Origin: DATJXG01 sp035500455
GTDB lineage: Bacteria; Acidobacteriota; Terriglobia; Terriglobales; Acidobacteriaceae
Assembly: GCA_035500455.1 (NCBI GenBank)
Contig: DATJXG010000004.1
Span: forward strand, 1 to 5,874
Reading direction: 5' to 3'
DNA: 5,874 nt
The notes below the pieces were generated by a model, which worked only from the letters and a program-made list of their open reading frames with translations, had not been told where the DNA came from and did not search any database. Shown one piece after another: positions 1-4,588 of the stretch (position 1 is the first letter of the stretch; every line of letters begins with the position of its first letter). The position numbers and the translations under genes are program-made.

Positions 1-165
1 CGGCGCGGGCAGCGTGCCGCCCAGTTGCGAGTACATGAAGAAGCGGCTGTTGCGGGCCTCGCCGCCGAGCCAGGCGTCGTAGCAGTGCGTCTGGAACATT
101 ACTACGCAGGCCAGGCCGCGCATCCAGTCGATGTAAGCCAGGCGGGAAGATGGCGCGGAGGTCAT
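1..165 (-). CDS. Acyltransferase, DUF1624 / heparan-alpha-glucosaminide N-acetyltransferase-like, 5' end only
   Basis: An open frame of 55 codons runs from an ATG at 165 off the left edge with no stop. The visible N-terminus carries RLAYIDWMRGLACVVMFQTH, then a CYDAWLGGEARNSRFFMYSQ stretch and GGTLPAP. A short cytoplasmic start with (Y/F)IDWMRG leading into a first membrane helix that ends near a TH is the usual opening of the multi-spanning DUF1624/HGSNAT-like acyltransferases, which move acyl groups onto sugars across the membrane. The substrate cannot be told from this fragment. No Shine-Dalgarno is seen upstream, but a TATACT hexamer lies 7 nt before the ATG, which would suit a leaderless mRNA. 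It is divergent from the DUF2306-like gene. The frame is secure; the family is by recognition. Confidence 0.75.
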   Translation of the reverse strand, partial: MTSAPSSRLAYIDWMRGLACVVMFQTHCYDAWLGGEARNSRFFMYSQLGGTLPAP

Positions 166-172
166 CGCGAGC

Positions 173-178
173 AGTATA
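173..178 (-). promoter_or_regulatory. Possible -10 box for the acyltransferase gene (leaderless)
   Basis: Read on the minus strand, TATACT (5 of 6 to TATAAT) sits 7 nt upstream of the ATG at 165. Transcription would begin at or just before the start codon, which fits the lack of a Shine-Dalgarno. No good -35 is present 16-18 nt further upstream, so this is suggestive only. Confidence 0.4.
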
Positions 179-204
179 GCGGGAAGGGTGCGCGGGGCAG
201 GCTG

Positions 205-248
205 GTGTAGGGACGGGGCTTGCCCCGTCCCGACGAGCGCAGCTCGTC
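205..248. repeat. GGGGCTTGCCCC palindromic repeat (copy R1) plus adjoining hairpin
   Basis: Two hairpins lie back to back. The first, 210-231, has perfect 10-bp arms (GGGACGGGGC / GCCCCGTCCC) around a TT. The second, 232-248, has 7-bp arms (GACGAGC / GCTCGTC) around GCA. The first hairpin with its flanking GGTGTA (205-209) is the reverse complement of the core of the repeats at 1431-1474 and 1942-1986. It lies between two divergent genes. It resembles REP-like intergenic palindromes of GC-rich genomes. A role is not shown; neither hairpin is followed by a T-run, so an intrinsic terminator is unlikely. Confidence 0.8.
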
Positions 249-319
249 AAATCGCGTCCCAGGCTGTGTTACTTCGACCGCGCAGGTGGAATCAAACGCC
301 ACCGTACCGCGCCTTCCCG

Positions 320-348
320 TTGCAACGTCGGATGCGGCCTACTAAAAT
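320..348 (+). promoter_or_regulatory. Likely sigma-70 type promoter of the DUF2306-like gene
   Basis: TTGCAA at 320-325 (4 of 6 to TTGACA) and TAAAAT at 343-348 (5 of 6 to TATAAT) are separated by exactly 17 nt. The ATG at 365 lies 16 nt after the -10, giving a leader of only about 10 nt with no Shine-Dalgarno. The position supports 365 over the in-frame upstream starts at 188 and 332, which would lie upstream of or within the promoter. Confidence 0.55.
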
Positions 349-364
349 CCGGCAGTCAGCCGCA

Positions 365-1039
365 ATGGAGCGCGCCTATCGCAATCTCGGCTATGTCCTG
401 ATTGTTCTTCTGCCGATCTTCATCGCGGGTTTCTGGATTCCTTATTTCTCCGAGATCCCGCATTTCGAGGAATCCATTACCACTGCTGTCCACATACATG
501 CGGTGCTGCTGTTTTGCTTTCTCATCCTGCTGATTATGCAGCCGCTCGCCATCCGCCACAAGGCGTTTTCCACCCATCGCATCCTTGGAAAGGTGGCGAA
601 CATCCTGGTCCCCCTCGCCCTCGTCTTCTCTGCCGCGATGTTGTGGAAGGAGTACCACGAGCATTTGGCCGACGGCGCGACGTTGCAGGCGGCGCGCAAC
701 GCAGAGTTCCTCTCTGCTGCCCAGCTTGTGCTTTTCGGCGCGTTATACGCGGTTGCGATCGCATCAATTCGCCGGCGCGACGTCGCGACCCACATGCGAT
801 ACATGATTTGCATTGCGCTGGTTCTGCTGCCGGCGGGCCTGGCAAGGACGATGGGATACTGGTTCCACGTCCGGCAAGCCTCGTCTCAGACTGTCTGCCT
901 TGGGTTGATCGACGCCGTGCTGCTTGCCCTCATCGCGTTTGACAGGCATCGCCGGCTGGCAGCGCGCCCGTACATTCTGGTTCTGCTGGCCTACATCGCC
1001 ATCGAAGCCTTCTGGATCACCCTCGGGCGCCCCGTATAA
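365..1039 (+). CDS. DUF2306-like seven-helix membrane protein
   Basis: This encodes 224 residues, almost all membrane-embedded, with about seven predicted helices near residues 9-30, 43-63, 74-94, 115-135, 144-165, 176-192 and 201-219. Features reminiscent of DUF2306-type proteins are HIHA at 43-46 in helix 2, a HRILGK loop at 71-76 (compare the usual H-R-x-L-G), and IRRRDVATHMRYMI at 135-148 before helix 5. Histidines 43, 45, 71 and 143 could bind haem or metal by analogy with other small His-bearing membrane proteins, but that is speculation; the family has no established function. The frame stays open upstream to 188, but that extension is hydrophilic, crosses the R1 repeat and precedes the promoter at 320-348, so the ATG at 365 is preferred. 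It appears to be a single-gene unit. Coding is secure; family assignment is moderate. Confidence 0.8.
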   Translation: MERAYRNLGYVLIVLLPIFIAGFWIPYFSEIPHFEESITTAVHIHAVLLFCFLILLIMQPLAIRHKAFSTHRILGKVANILVPLALVFSAAMLWKEYHEHLADGATLQAARNAEFLSAAQLVLFGALYAVAIASIRRRDVATHMRYMICIALVLLPAGLARTMGYWFHVRQASSQTVCLGLIDAVLLALIAFDRHRRLAARPYILVLLAYIAIEAFWITLGRPV

Positions 1040-1064
1040 AACTCGGCCTCTATGAAGATGAAGG

Positions 1065-1153
1065 GCAGCTAATCCGGCCTGCGCTCTTATTCGGCCAGCA
1101 TTTTTATTCGGCCGGCACTTTAATTCGGACTGCACTTTAATTCCGCCTGCACC
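1065..1153 (+). repeat. 17-nt tandem repeat array, consensus about GCACTTTAATTCGGCCT
   Basis: Four consecutive 17-nt units run 1081-1097, 1098-1114, 1115-1131 and 1132-1148. A 16-nt degenerate unit precedes them (1065-1080) and a partial GCACC follows (1149-1153). Units 3 and 4 differ at only a few positions, while the outer units are more diverged (GCGCTCTTATTCGGCCA, GCATTTTTATTCGGCCG). The conserved core is TTnATTCGGCC. There is no spacer between units, so this is not a CRISPR array. It follows the DUF2306-like gene and abuts the hairpin element at 1156. Single related units occur at 1376-1392 and about 3648-3657. Confidence 0.8.
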
Positions 1154-1155
1154 TT

Positions 1156-1307
1156 CGTGGAAGAGCCGGGCTTCAGCCCGGCGTCAGGCGATCAACAAAA
1201 TCGGGGCTTCAGCCCCTGTGGCGTGCCATTCCGGCGCGCCACCCGCGCTAAAGCGCCTCTATCTCTCGCTGGATCCTATCGCGGCGCTGAAGCGCCGCGC
1301 TTCCACG
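1156..1307 (+). repeat. Multi-hairpin element closed by an 8-bp stem
   Basis: The ends are perfectly complementary: CGTGGAAG at 1156-1163 and CTTCCACG at 1300-1307. Between them lie five local hairpins: 1165-1182 (GCCGGGCT/AGCCCGGC, loop TC), 1203-1216 (GGGGCT/AGCCCC, loop TC), 1218-1242 (10-bp arms with one T-G pair, loop ATTCC), 1245-1256 (GCGCT/AGCGC, loop AA) and 1280-1299 (9-bp arms, loop GA). Hairpins 1 and 5 stack almost directly on the closing stem. The arms differ in sequence yet four of the five use a CT..AG top with a 2-nt loop. A truncated copy of its left end is at 3648-3695. It could be a REP-like or MITE-like DNA element or a structured RNA; the sequence does not decide. No open frame here looks like a real gene. 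Confidence 0.7.
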
Positions 1308-1323
1308 GCAGCACCCGCCTTCC

Positions 1324-1365
1324 AAAGATCGACATGTACCTTGGAAATCTTCCAGGAAACATCCG
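1324..1365 (+). repeat. 42-nt dispersed repeat, copy A
   Basis: A 30-nt block at 1331-1360 is identical to 3428-3457, and the match extends to 42-43 nt with one substitution (C/G after AAAGAT) and one C insertion. The block contains ACATGT and an inverted repeat CTTGGAA-ATC-TTCCAGG (one T-G pair). It is less GC-rich than its surroundings. Both copies have the same orientation. It is not a coding sequence; reading it on the minus strand gives a chance WKISKVHV peptide in both copies. A dispersed repeat or a protein-binding site is possible. Confidence 0.8.
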
Positions 1366-1375
1366 CGCCCCGCCT

Positions 1376-1396
1376 GCGCCTTAATTCGGCCAGCAC
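1376..1396 (+). repeat. Single copy of the 17-nt repeat unit
   Basis: GCGCCTTAATTCGGCCA at 1376-1392 followed by GCAC matches the unit and unit junction of the tandem array at 1065-1153. Together they place the same short unit on both sides of the multi-hairpin element and the 42-nt repeat, as if they bound a composite repeat block of about 330 bp. Confidence 0.6.
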
Positions 1397-1430
1397 AACA
1401 CTGCGGTAAGCCTTGCCTCGCTTGGGCTCC

Positions 1431-1474
1431 GCCTTCGGCCTCGCTGGACGGGGCAAGCCCCGGCTCTACACGGG
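1431..1474 (+). repeat. GGGGCAAGCCCC palindromic repeat (copy R2)
   Basis: GCCTTCGGCC, then TCGCTGGACGGGGCAAGCCC, then CGGCTCTACACGGG. The palindromic core is CGGGGC-AA-GCCCCG at 1449-1462. It is a near copy, in the same orientation, of 1942-1986, differing mainly at GGCTCTACAC versus GTCCCTACAC and by one extra T in the other copy. The core recurs inverted at 205-231. Its CTA at 1466-1468 forms the TAG stop of the small membrane protein gene on the minus strand, so repeat and gene overlap. Confidence 0.8.
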
Positions 1475-1894
1475 CCGGGCTGGCTTTGAGAAGTGTTGCG
1501 CCAATGAACCCCTGAACAGGTACCACACTATTGTCAGCCGGATCACAACCTCCAGCGCGGCGAGAAGCACAGACCACTGGAACAGTGAGTTGGCAAAGAC
1601 AAAATATGGCACCAGGAGTCCCGCTCCAACGATTATGAATATCATCGCGGCTTGCCTCGCCCATTCGCGCAGCCGGAATAGCCCCCAGCCAATCACTCCC
1701 CAGGTTCCACCCATCAGGAATGGGCCGTAAACATCCATTGTTAGTCTGTACCTCAACGTGGTCCCCTCTATCGCAGGCCGCACTTTGGGACTCGCCAGAG
1801 CCAGCGCGCCGCGCCCCCAGAGGTAGGCTGTGAGAAGCCCCAGAGCGATCGCGAGTGCCGTAACGCCTGCCGGCCGCTTGGCTTGATCTGTCAT
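1466..1894 (-). CDS. Small four-helix membrane protein of unknown function
   Basis: This encodes 142 residues from an ATG at 1894. A short basic, hydrophilic start (MTDQAKRPAGV) leads into four likely membrane helices near residues 9-32, 55-73, 81-100 and 106-127. GLFRLREWARQAAM at 71-84 and the helix-4 end IVWYLFRGSL at 122-131 resemble small acidobacterial membrane proteins with an xLRxWARxxA loop, but I cannot name a family. The last residues (PV) and the TAG stop fall inside repeat R2, so the repeat may have replaced the original 3' end. Direct copies R2 and R3 flank the gene. No strong Shine-Dalgarno precedes the ATG. Coherent membrane topology supports a real gene over the overlapping 221-residue frame, which has no such pattern and runs through several repeats. 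Confidence 0.75.
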   Translation of the reverse strand: MTDQAKRPAGVTALAIALGLLTAYLWGRGALALASPKVRPAIEGTTLRYRLTMDVYGPFLMGGTWGVIGWGLFRLREWARQAAMIFIIVGAGLLVPYFVFANSLFQWSVLLAALEVVIRLTIVWYLFRGSLAQHFSKPARPV

Positions 1895-1941
1895 TTTCGG
1901 AAGAAGAGTACACCTGGAGGATGAGCTTGGAAAGCAGCTCG

Positions 1942-1986
1942 GCCTTCGGCCTTCGCTGGACGGGGCAAGCCCCGTCCCTACACGGG
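1942..1986 (+). repeat. GGGGCAAGCCCC palindromic repeat (copy R3)
   Basis: GCCTTCGGCC at 1942-1951 is followed by TTCGCTGGACGGGGCAAGCC and CCGTCCCTACACGGG. Arms GGACGGGGC (1958-1966) and GCCCCGTCC (1969-1977) pair perfectly around AA. It is a direct repeat of R2 about 510 nt away, with the small membrane protein gene between them, and lies 29 nt beyond the stop of the lipoprotein gene. It could act as a stem near that transcript's 3' end, but there is no T-run to make it an intrinsic terminator. Confidence 0.8.
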
Positions 1987-2015
1987 TTGTGCCCGTTCCA
2001 GATACGGAGGATTGC

Positions 2016-3350
2016 CTACTGCACCGTTACTGTGGCGGTGGCTGTGGTGCGGCCGTAGGGGCCGGTGGCGTAGAGCGTGTACGTGGTCGTTTGCGCGGGC
2101 GAGATGCTCACGCTGGTGCCGCGCACCGCGCCCACTCCCGGCGAAATGATTACGTACGATGCGCCGCTTACATCCCACACGAGAGTTGTGCTGCCGCCGA
2201 GCGCGATGCTCGATGGCGTCGCGGCGAAGCTTGCGATCGCCGGCGGGCTGCCCTGGGGGACGTTGGCCGAGGTGTACACCGGGTCCATCTGCACCACTTC
2301 AAATGCTGAAGCCGGCACCTGCGAGAGGGTATGCAGGTCATCGTTGCTCCAGCGGTCGTCGGGTGCCCCACTGATGTACATCGAGCTGCCGTTATCCGCC
2401 ATGATCATGCCGTACTTCTTGAGCGCGCTGAGAATCACCTGCACGCTGGCGGGGAACGTGGAGATGTCGTAGCTCGATTTCAGCCGCAGCCGCATGCCCA
2501 TGGGCGCGGCCAGCGCGTTGGTGGAATTGGCCGCCCAGTGCGAAGCCGGAGGCGTAAATGCTTCCCGGCTCTGCGCCAGGGTGAAGCGCAGCGCGTGCGA
2601 GATGTGTCCCGCGGCCACTTCGTCATAACGCACCAGGCCGGGGAAAATCGGCAGGCCGGCGGCGTCGGCAGAGGTCCAGCCCCACGGCCGCTGCTCATCG
2701 GCCAGCAGGTCCCACACCGCGGCTGAGTCCGCGTTCCAGCTGCCATTGCCCTGCGGATACGAACTGTACAGCTCGTAGAGGAAGCAACTGCTGCTGTCGA
2801 GCACCAGCACGTGGCGATCTCCGGAGCCGGGATTGGGATCGCCCTCAATCGGCGCGGTGGCGGGAATCGGCATGGGGCCGGGATCGCTTTCGTCGCCGTA
2901 GGCGGTGAAGTTGATGTTCACCAGGCTCTGGGTGTCGTCCACAACGGAGTAAGGAATGCCGATGTCGGAACCGTTGTATTCGCCCGCGCCGAAATCAGGA
3001 TGCAACCCAATCGACGCCCCGATGAAATTGATGATGGCTGTAGAGTTCGCATCCACCGGCGACATGGAGATATCTTTGTTCCACAGGCTGTCCGAGGGGA
3101 AAGGCAGAAATCCGTTCAGGCTGGCGCCCACGCCCACGCTCATTCCGCTGTTGCAGGGCTGACTGCTGCCGCCCGAGCCGCCGGATCCCGAGCCACCACC
3201 ACTTCCGGAGCCGCTGCCGCTGCCCGAACCACCGCCGCTCCCCGAGCCGCCGCCGGCGGATTGTTGCGTGGTCCCGCCCACGCCTCCGCCACAGGCGGAA
3301 AGGGCCAGAATCAAGGCAAATATGCTGAGGATCGCAAGAAACCGCTGCAT
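2016..3350 (-). CDS. Secreted lipoprotein with Gly/Ser linker, unknown conserved-looking domain and C-terminal Ig-like module
   Basis: This encodes 444 residues from an ATG at 3350, preceded 7 nt upstream by a GGGGGAG Shine-Dalgarno; the frame extends to 3422, but the internal start gives a classic signal. Residues 1-19 are a lipoprotein signal peptide and LSAC at 17-20 is a lipobox, so Cys20 should be lipidated and the protein exported to the outside of a membrane. A Gly/Ser tether follows (33-63). A domain of about 300 residues (67-365) has motif-like blocks GDRHVLVLD (177-185), RPWGWTSADAAGLP (221-234), GLVRYDEV (238-245), GHISHALRF (248-256), MGMRLRLK (284-291) and YGMIMADNGS (313-322). 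I do not recognise an enzyme family in it. Residues 369-444 form an Ig-like beta domain (SFAATPSSIALGGSTTLVWD...TTTYTLYATG...TATVTV), a module common in acidobacterial secreted proteins. Binding or hydrolysis of a surface polymer is possible but unproven. Confidence 0.85.
   Translation of the reverse strand: MQRFLAILSIFALILALSACGGGVGGTTQQSAGGGSGSGGGSGSGSGSGSGGGSGSGGSGGSSQPCNSGMSVGVGASLNGFLPFPSDSLWNKDISMSPVDANSTAIINFIGASIGLHPDFGAGEYNGSDIGIPYSVVDDTQSLVNINFTAYGDESDPGPMPIPATAPIEGDPNPGSGDRHVLVLDSSSCFLYELYSSYPQGNGSWNADSAAVWDLLADEQRPWGWTSADAAGLPIFPGLVRYDEVAAGHISHALRFTLAQSREAFTPPASHWAANSTNALAAPMGMRLRLKSSYDISTFPASVQVILSALKKYGMIMADNGSSMYISGAPDDRWSNDDLHTLSQVPASAFEVVQMDPVYTSANVPQGSPPAIASFAATPSSIALGGSTTLVWDVSGASYVIISPGVGAVRGTSVSISPAQTTTYTLYATGPYGRTTATATVTVQ
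3162..3254 (-). repeat. Low-complexity Gly/Ser-coding stretch
   Basis: This segment encodes residues 33-63 of the lipoprotein, made only of Gly and Ser (GGGSGSGGGSGSGSGS and onward). The DNA is a run of imperfect GGC/GGN and AGC/TCN-type codons, prone to length change by slippage. It acts as a flexible tether between the lipidated cysteine and the folded domain. Confidence 0.85.
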
Positions 3351-3357
3351 CGGCACG

Positions 3358-3364
3358 CTCCCCC
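3358..3364 (-). promoter_or_regulatory. Shine-Dalgarno deciding the lipoprotein start
   Basis: GGGGGAG on the minus strand lies 7 nt before the ATG at 3350. It selects this start over the in-frame ATGs at 3422 and 3389 and places the hydrophobic signal peptide at the true N-terminus. Confidence 0.7.
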
Positions 3365-3420
3365 AGTATTCTGGCGGAGAACGCGCCATTTGCGGCCCCG
3401 ATTCAGGACATAGCAGTGAC

Positions 3421-3463
3421 AAAGATGGACATGTACCTTGGAAATCTTCCAGGAAACCATCCG
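3421..3463 (+). repeat. 42-nt dispersed repeat, copy B
   Basis: This is the second copy of the element at 1324-1365, identical over 30 nt (3428-3457), with one substitution and one inserted C outside that block. Here it lies about 70-115 nt upstream of the lipoprotein start, where it could touch that gene's promoter, but copy A has no gene in the matching position. That argues for a dispersed repeat rather than a dedicated operator. Confidence 0.8.
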
Positions 3464-3535
3464 AGCCAAATCCGCTGCGGGACCTAGGCGGCCGGGCGGC
3501 ATCGTGCTGAGCGGGGCGGCACCGGAAAACTCACC

Positions 3536-3577
3536 GGGTGCCCCATTTCTCGCGCGCCTTTGGCGCGAGAAGTGGGG
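3536..3577. repeat. Strong hairpin repeat (GGGTGCCCC-type)
   Basis: Arms 3541-3555 (CCCCATTTCTCGCGC) and 3563-3577 (GCGCGAGAAGTGGGG) pair over 15 bp with one T-G pair, around a 7-nt GCCTTTG loop, preceded by GGGTG at 3536-3540. From memory, this GGGTGCCCC...TCGCG..CGCGA...TGGGG form recurs between genes in Terriglobia genomes. It is about 130 nt past the stop of the PEP-mutase-like gene on the minus strand and lacks a T-run, so a classical terminator is not favoured. Confidence 0.75.
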
Positions 3578-3647
3578 AAGGCCGGCTTCTGTCGGCCCGT
3601 CGCCCTTCGGCATCCGCAACCACCCGCCCAGCCTGGACGACGCCAAG

Positions 3648-3695
3648 AATTCGGCCTCTGCATTGGTGGAAAGCCGGGCTCTCAGCGCGGCGTCA
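3648..3695 (+). repeat. Truncated left end of the multi-hairpin element
   Basis: AATTCGGCCTCTGCATTGGT followed by GGAAAGCCGGGCTCTCAGCG and CGGCGTCA aligns with 1139-1186 (AATTCCGCCT...GTGGAAGAGCCGGGCTTCAG...CGGCGTCA) with small indels. It covers the last 17-nt unit, the left closing arm and the first hairpin. The hairpin is decayed, keeping 7 of 8 pairs with a G-G mismatch and a 3-nt loop. The rest of the element and its right closing arm are missing. It ends 10 nt from the PEP-mutase-like stop codon. Confidence 0.6.
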
Positions 3696-3704
3696 TTCGC
3701 GCCC

Positions 3705-4529
3705 TCAGATCGCCATCAGCTGGTTGAGGTCTTGAGTGGTGACGCAGCGTTCCAGGAAGCTGAACTGGCCCGCGTCCTTCACCTCGGCGGCAGCATCGAG
3801 CAGCGCCGTCATGGCCGCGCGATAGAGCGAAGTGGCGAGGCTGATGCGGCGCACTCCCGCCTCCGCCAGTTCTCTCACGGAAAATGATTTGCCCTTGATT
3901 CCCGCCATGAAGTTGAAGGGCTTCCCAAGCGCCGCGCACACCGTGCGCACCGCGGCGAGATCCGGCAGGCCGGGAGCAAACAGCACATCGGCGCCCGCCC
4001 GTTCGAAGGCTTGAAGACGCGCGATAGTGTGGTCGAGGCTCGCGCCGGGATACAGGAAATTGTGCGCCCGCGCCGTCAGAAGAAACGGAAATGGAAGCGC
4101 GTGCGCCGCCTCCGCCGCGGCGGCGATTCGCTCTACCGCCAGGCCGGCATCATATAGTGGGTGCGTCGCGTCGCCGGTCGCGTCTTCAATCGTGCAACCG
4201 GCAAGGCCGGCCCCGGCCGCCAGCCGCACCGTTTCCGCCAGCACTTCGGGCGAGTCGCCAAAGCCTTTTTCCAGATCGGCCGAAACCGGCAAATCCGTCG
4301 CCTCGACAATCATCCGCGCGTGCGACAGCGCTTCCTGGCGCGTGAGTCCGCCATCCCGTTTTCCCACTGCCGTGGCGGAGGCGGCGCTCGAGGTGGCCAG
4401 AGCCGGAAAGCCAAGGCCCGCCAGCATCCGCGCCGAGCCAACATCCCAGGGATTGGGAATTAGGAAAACTCCGGGGCCGTTGTGAAGAGTTCGGAACTGC
4501 GCCGCCTTTTCGGCTTGCGTCTGAGGCAT
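3705..4529 (-). CDS. Isocitrate lyase/PEP mutase-superfamily enzyme
   Basis: This encodes 274 residues, the usual length for this subfamily of (beta/alpha)8-barrel enzymes that make or break C-C or P-C bonds next to a carboxylate with Mg2+. Visible landmarks are IPNPWDVGSARMLAGLGFPA (24-43), a TSS strand end (46-48), SADLEKGFGDS (83-93) with likely metal-site D85 and E87, GCTIEDATGD (111-120) with E115, TARAHNFL (152-159) with R154, and GADVLFAPGL (179-188). The KRCGH catalytic loop of isocitrate and 2-methylisocitrate lyases is absent after the IED strand (ATGDATHPLYDAG instead), so it is not a true isocitrate lyase. The substrate is unknown; such proteins are often labelled carboxyvinyl-carboxyphosphonate phosphorylmutase-like without proof. 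No phosphonate genes lie nearby. An AGAGGG Shine-Dalgarno 7 nt upstream supports the ATG at 4529. Confidence 0.92.
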   Translation of the reverse strand: MPQTQAEKAAQFRTLHNGPGVFLIPNPWDVGSARMLAGLGFPALATSSAASATAVGKRDGGLTRQEALSHARMIVEATDLPVSADLEKGFGDSPEVLAETVRLAAGAGLAGCTIEDATGDATHPLYDAGLAVERIAAAAEAAHALPFPFLLTARAHNFLYPGASLDHTIARLQAFERAGADVLFAPGLPDLAAVRTVCAALGKPFNFMAGIKGKSFSVRELAEAGVRRISLATSLYRAAMTALLDAAAEVKDAGQFSFLERCVTTQDLNQLMAI

Positions 4530-4536
4530 GAAATTT

Positions 4537-4564
4537 CCCTCTGTCTTACCCGCTTATTATTATC
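4537..4564 (-). promoter_or_regulatory. Shine-Dalgarno and possible -10 of the PEP-mutase-like gene
   Basis: On the minus strand AGAGGG (4537-4542) lies 7 nt before the ATG, a good ribosome site. GATAAT (4559-4564, 5 of 6 to TATAAT) is 29 nt upstream of the ATG, giving a leader of about 22 nt. No clear -35 is seen, so the promoter part is tentative. Confidence 0.45.
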
Positions 4565-4588
4565 GCCCGCGTTTCGGCCGCCTCCCCC

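Noticed and set aside
188..364. N-terminal extension of the DUF2306-like gene to the ATG at 188 or 332
   Set aside because: The extra residues are basic and low in hydrophobicity, run through repeat R1, and lie upstream of or over a well-spaced promoter at 320-348.
1065..1153. CRISPR array
   Set aside because: The 17-nt units abut with no unique spacers, are too short and no cas gene is present.
1259..1456. Shared WKISKVHV peptide in minus-strand frames over both 42-nt repeats (also near 3440) as a conserved protein motif
   Set aside because: It is simply the translation of the repeat DNA; surrounding residues are unrelated and neither frame looks like a gene.
1248..1913. 221-residue frame on the minus strand
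   Set aside because: It crosses R2, the 42-nt repeat and the branched element and overlaps the coherent four-helix protein in another frame; the translation has no domain or membrane pattern.
2811..3413. 200-residue plus-strand frame antisense to the lipoprotein
   Set aside because: It is a shadow of the GC-rich lipoprotein gene; its Ala/Gly/Arg-rich translation mirrors the Gly/Ser linker codons and has no start signal.
3536..3577. Intrinsic terminator for the PEP-mutase-like gene
   Set aside because: The hairpin is strong but about 130 nt past the stop and has no T-run on the minus strand.
3438..3887. 149-residue plus-strand frame
   Set aside because: It begins within the 42-nt repeat, passes through the hairpin repeats and runs antisense into the PEP-mutase-like gene.
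4027..4485. 152-residue plus-strand frame
   Set aside because: It is wholly antisense to the PEP-mutase-like gene; Ser/Ala/Arg/Pro-rich shadow translation.
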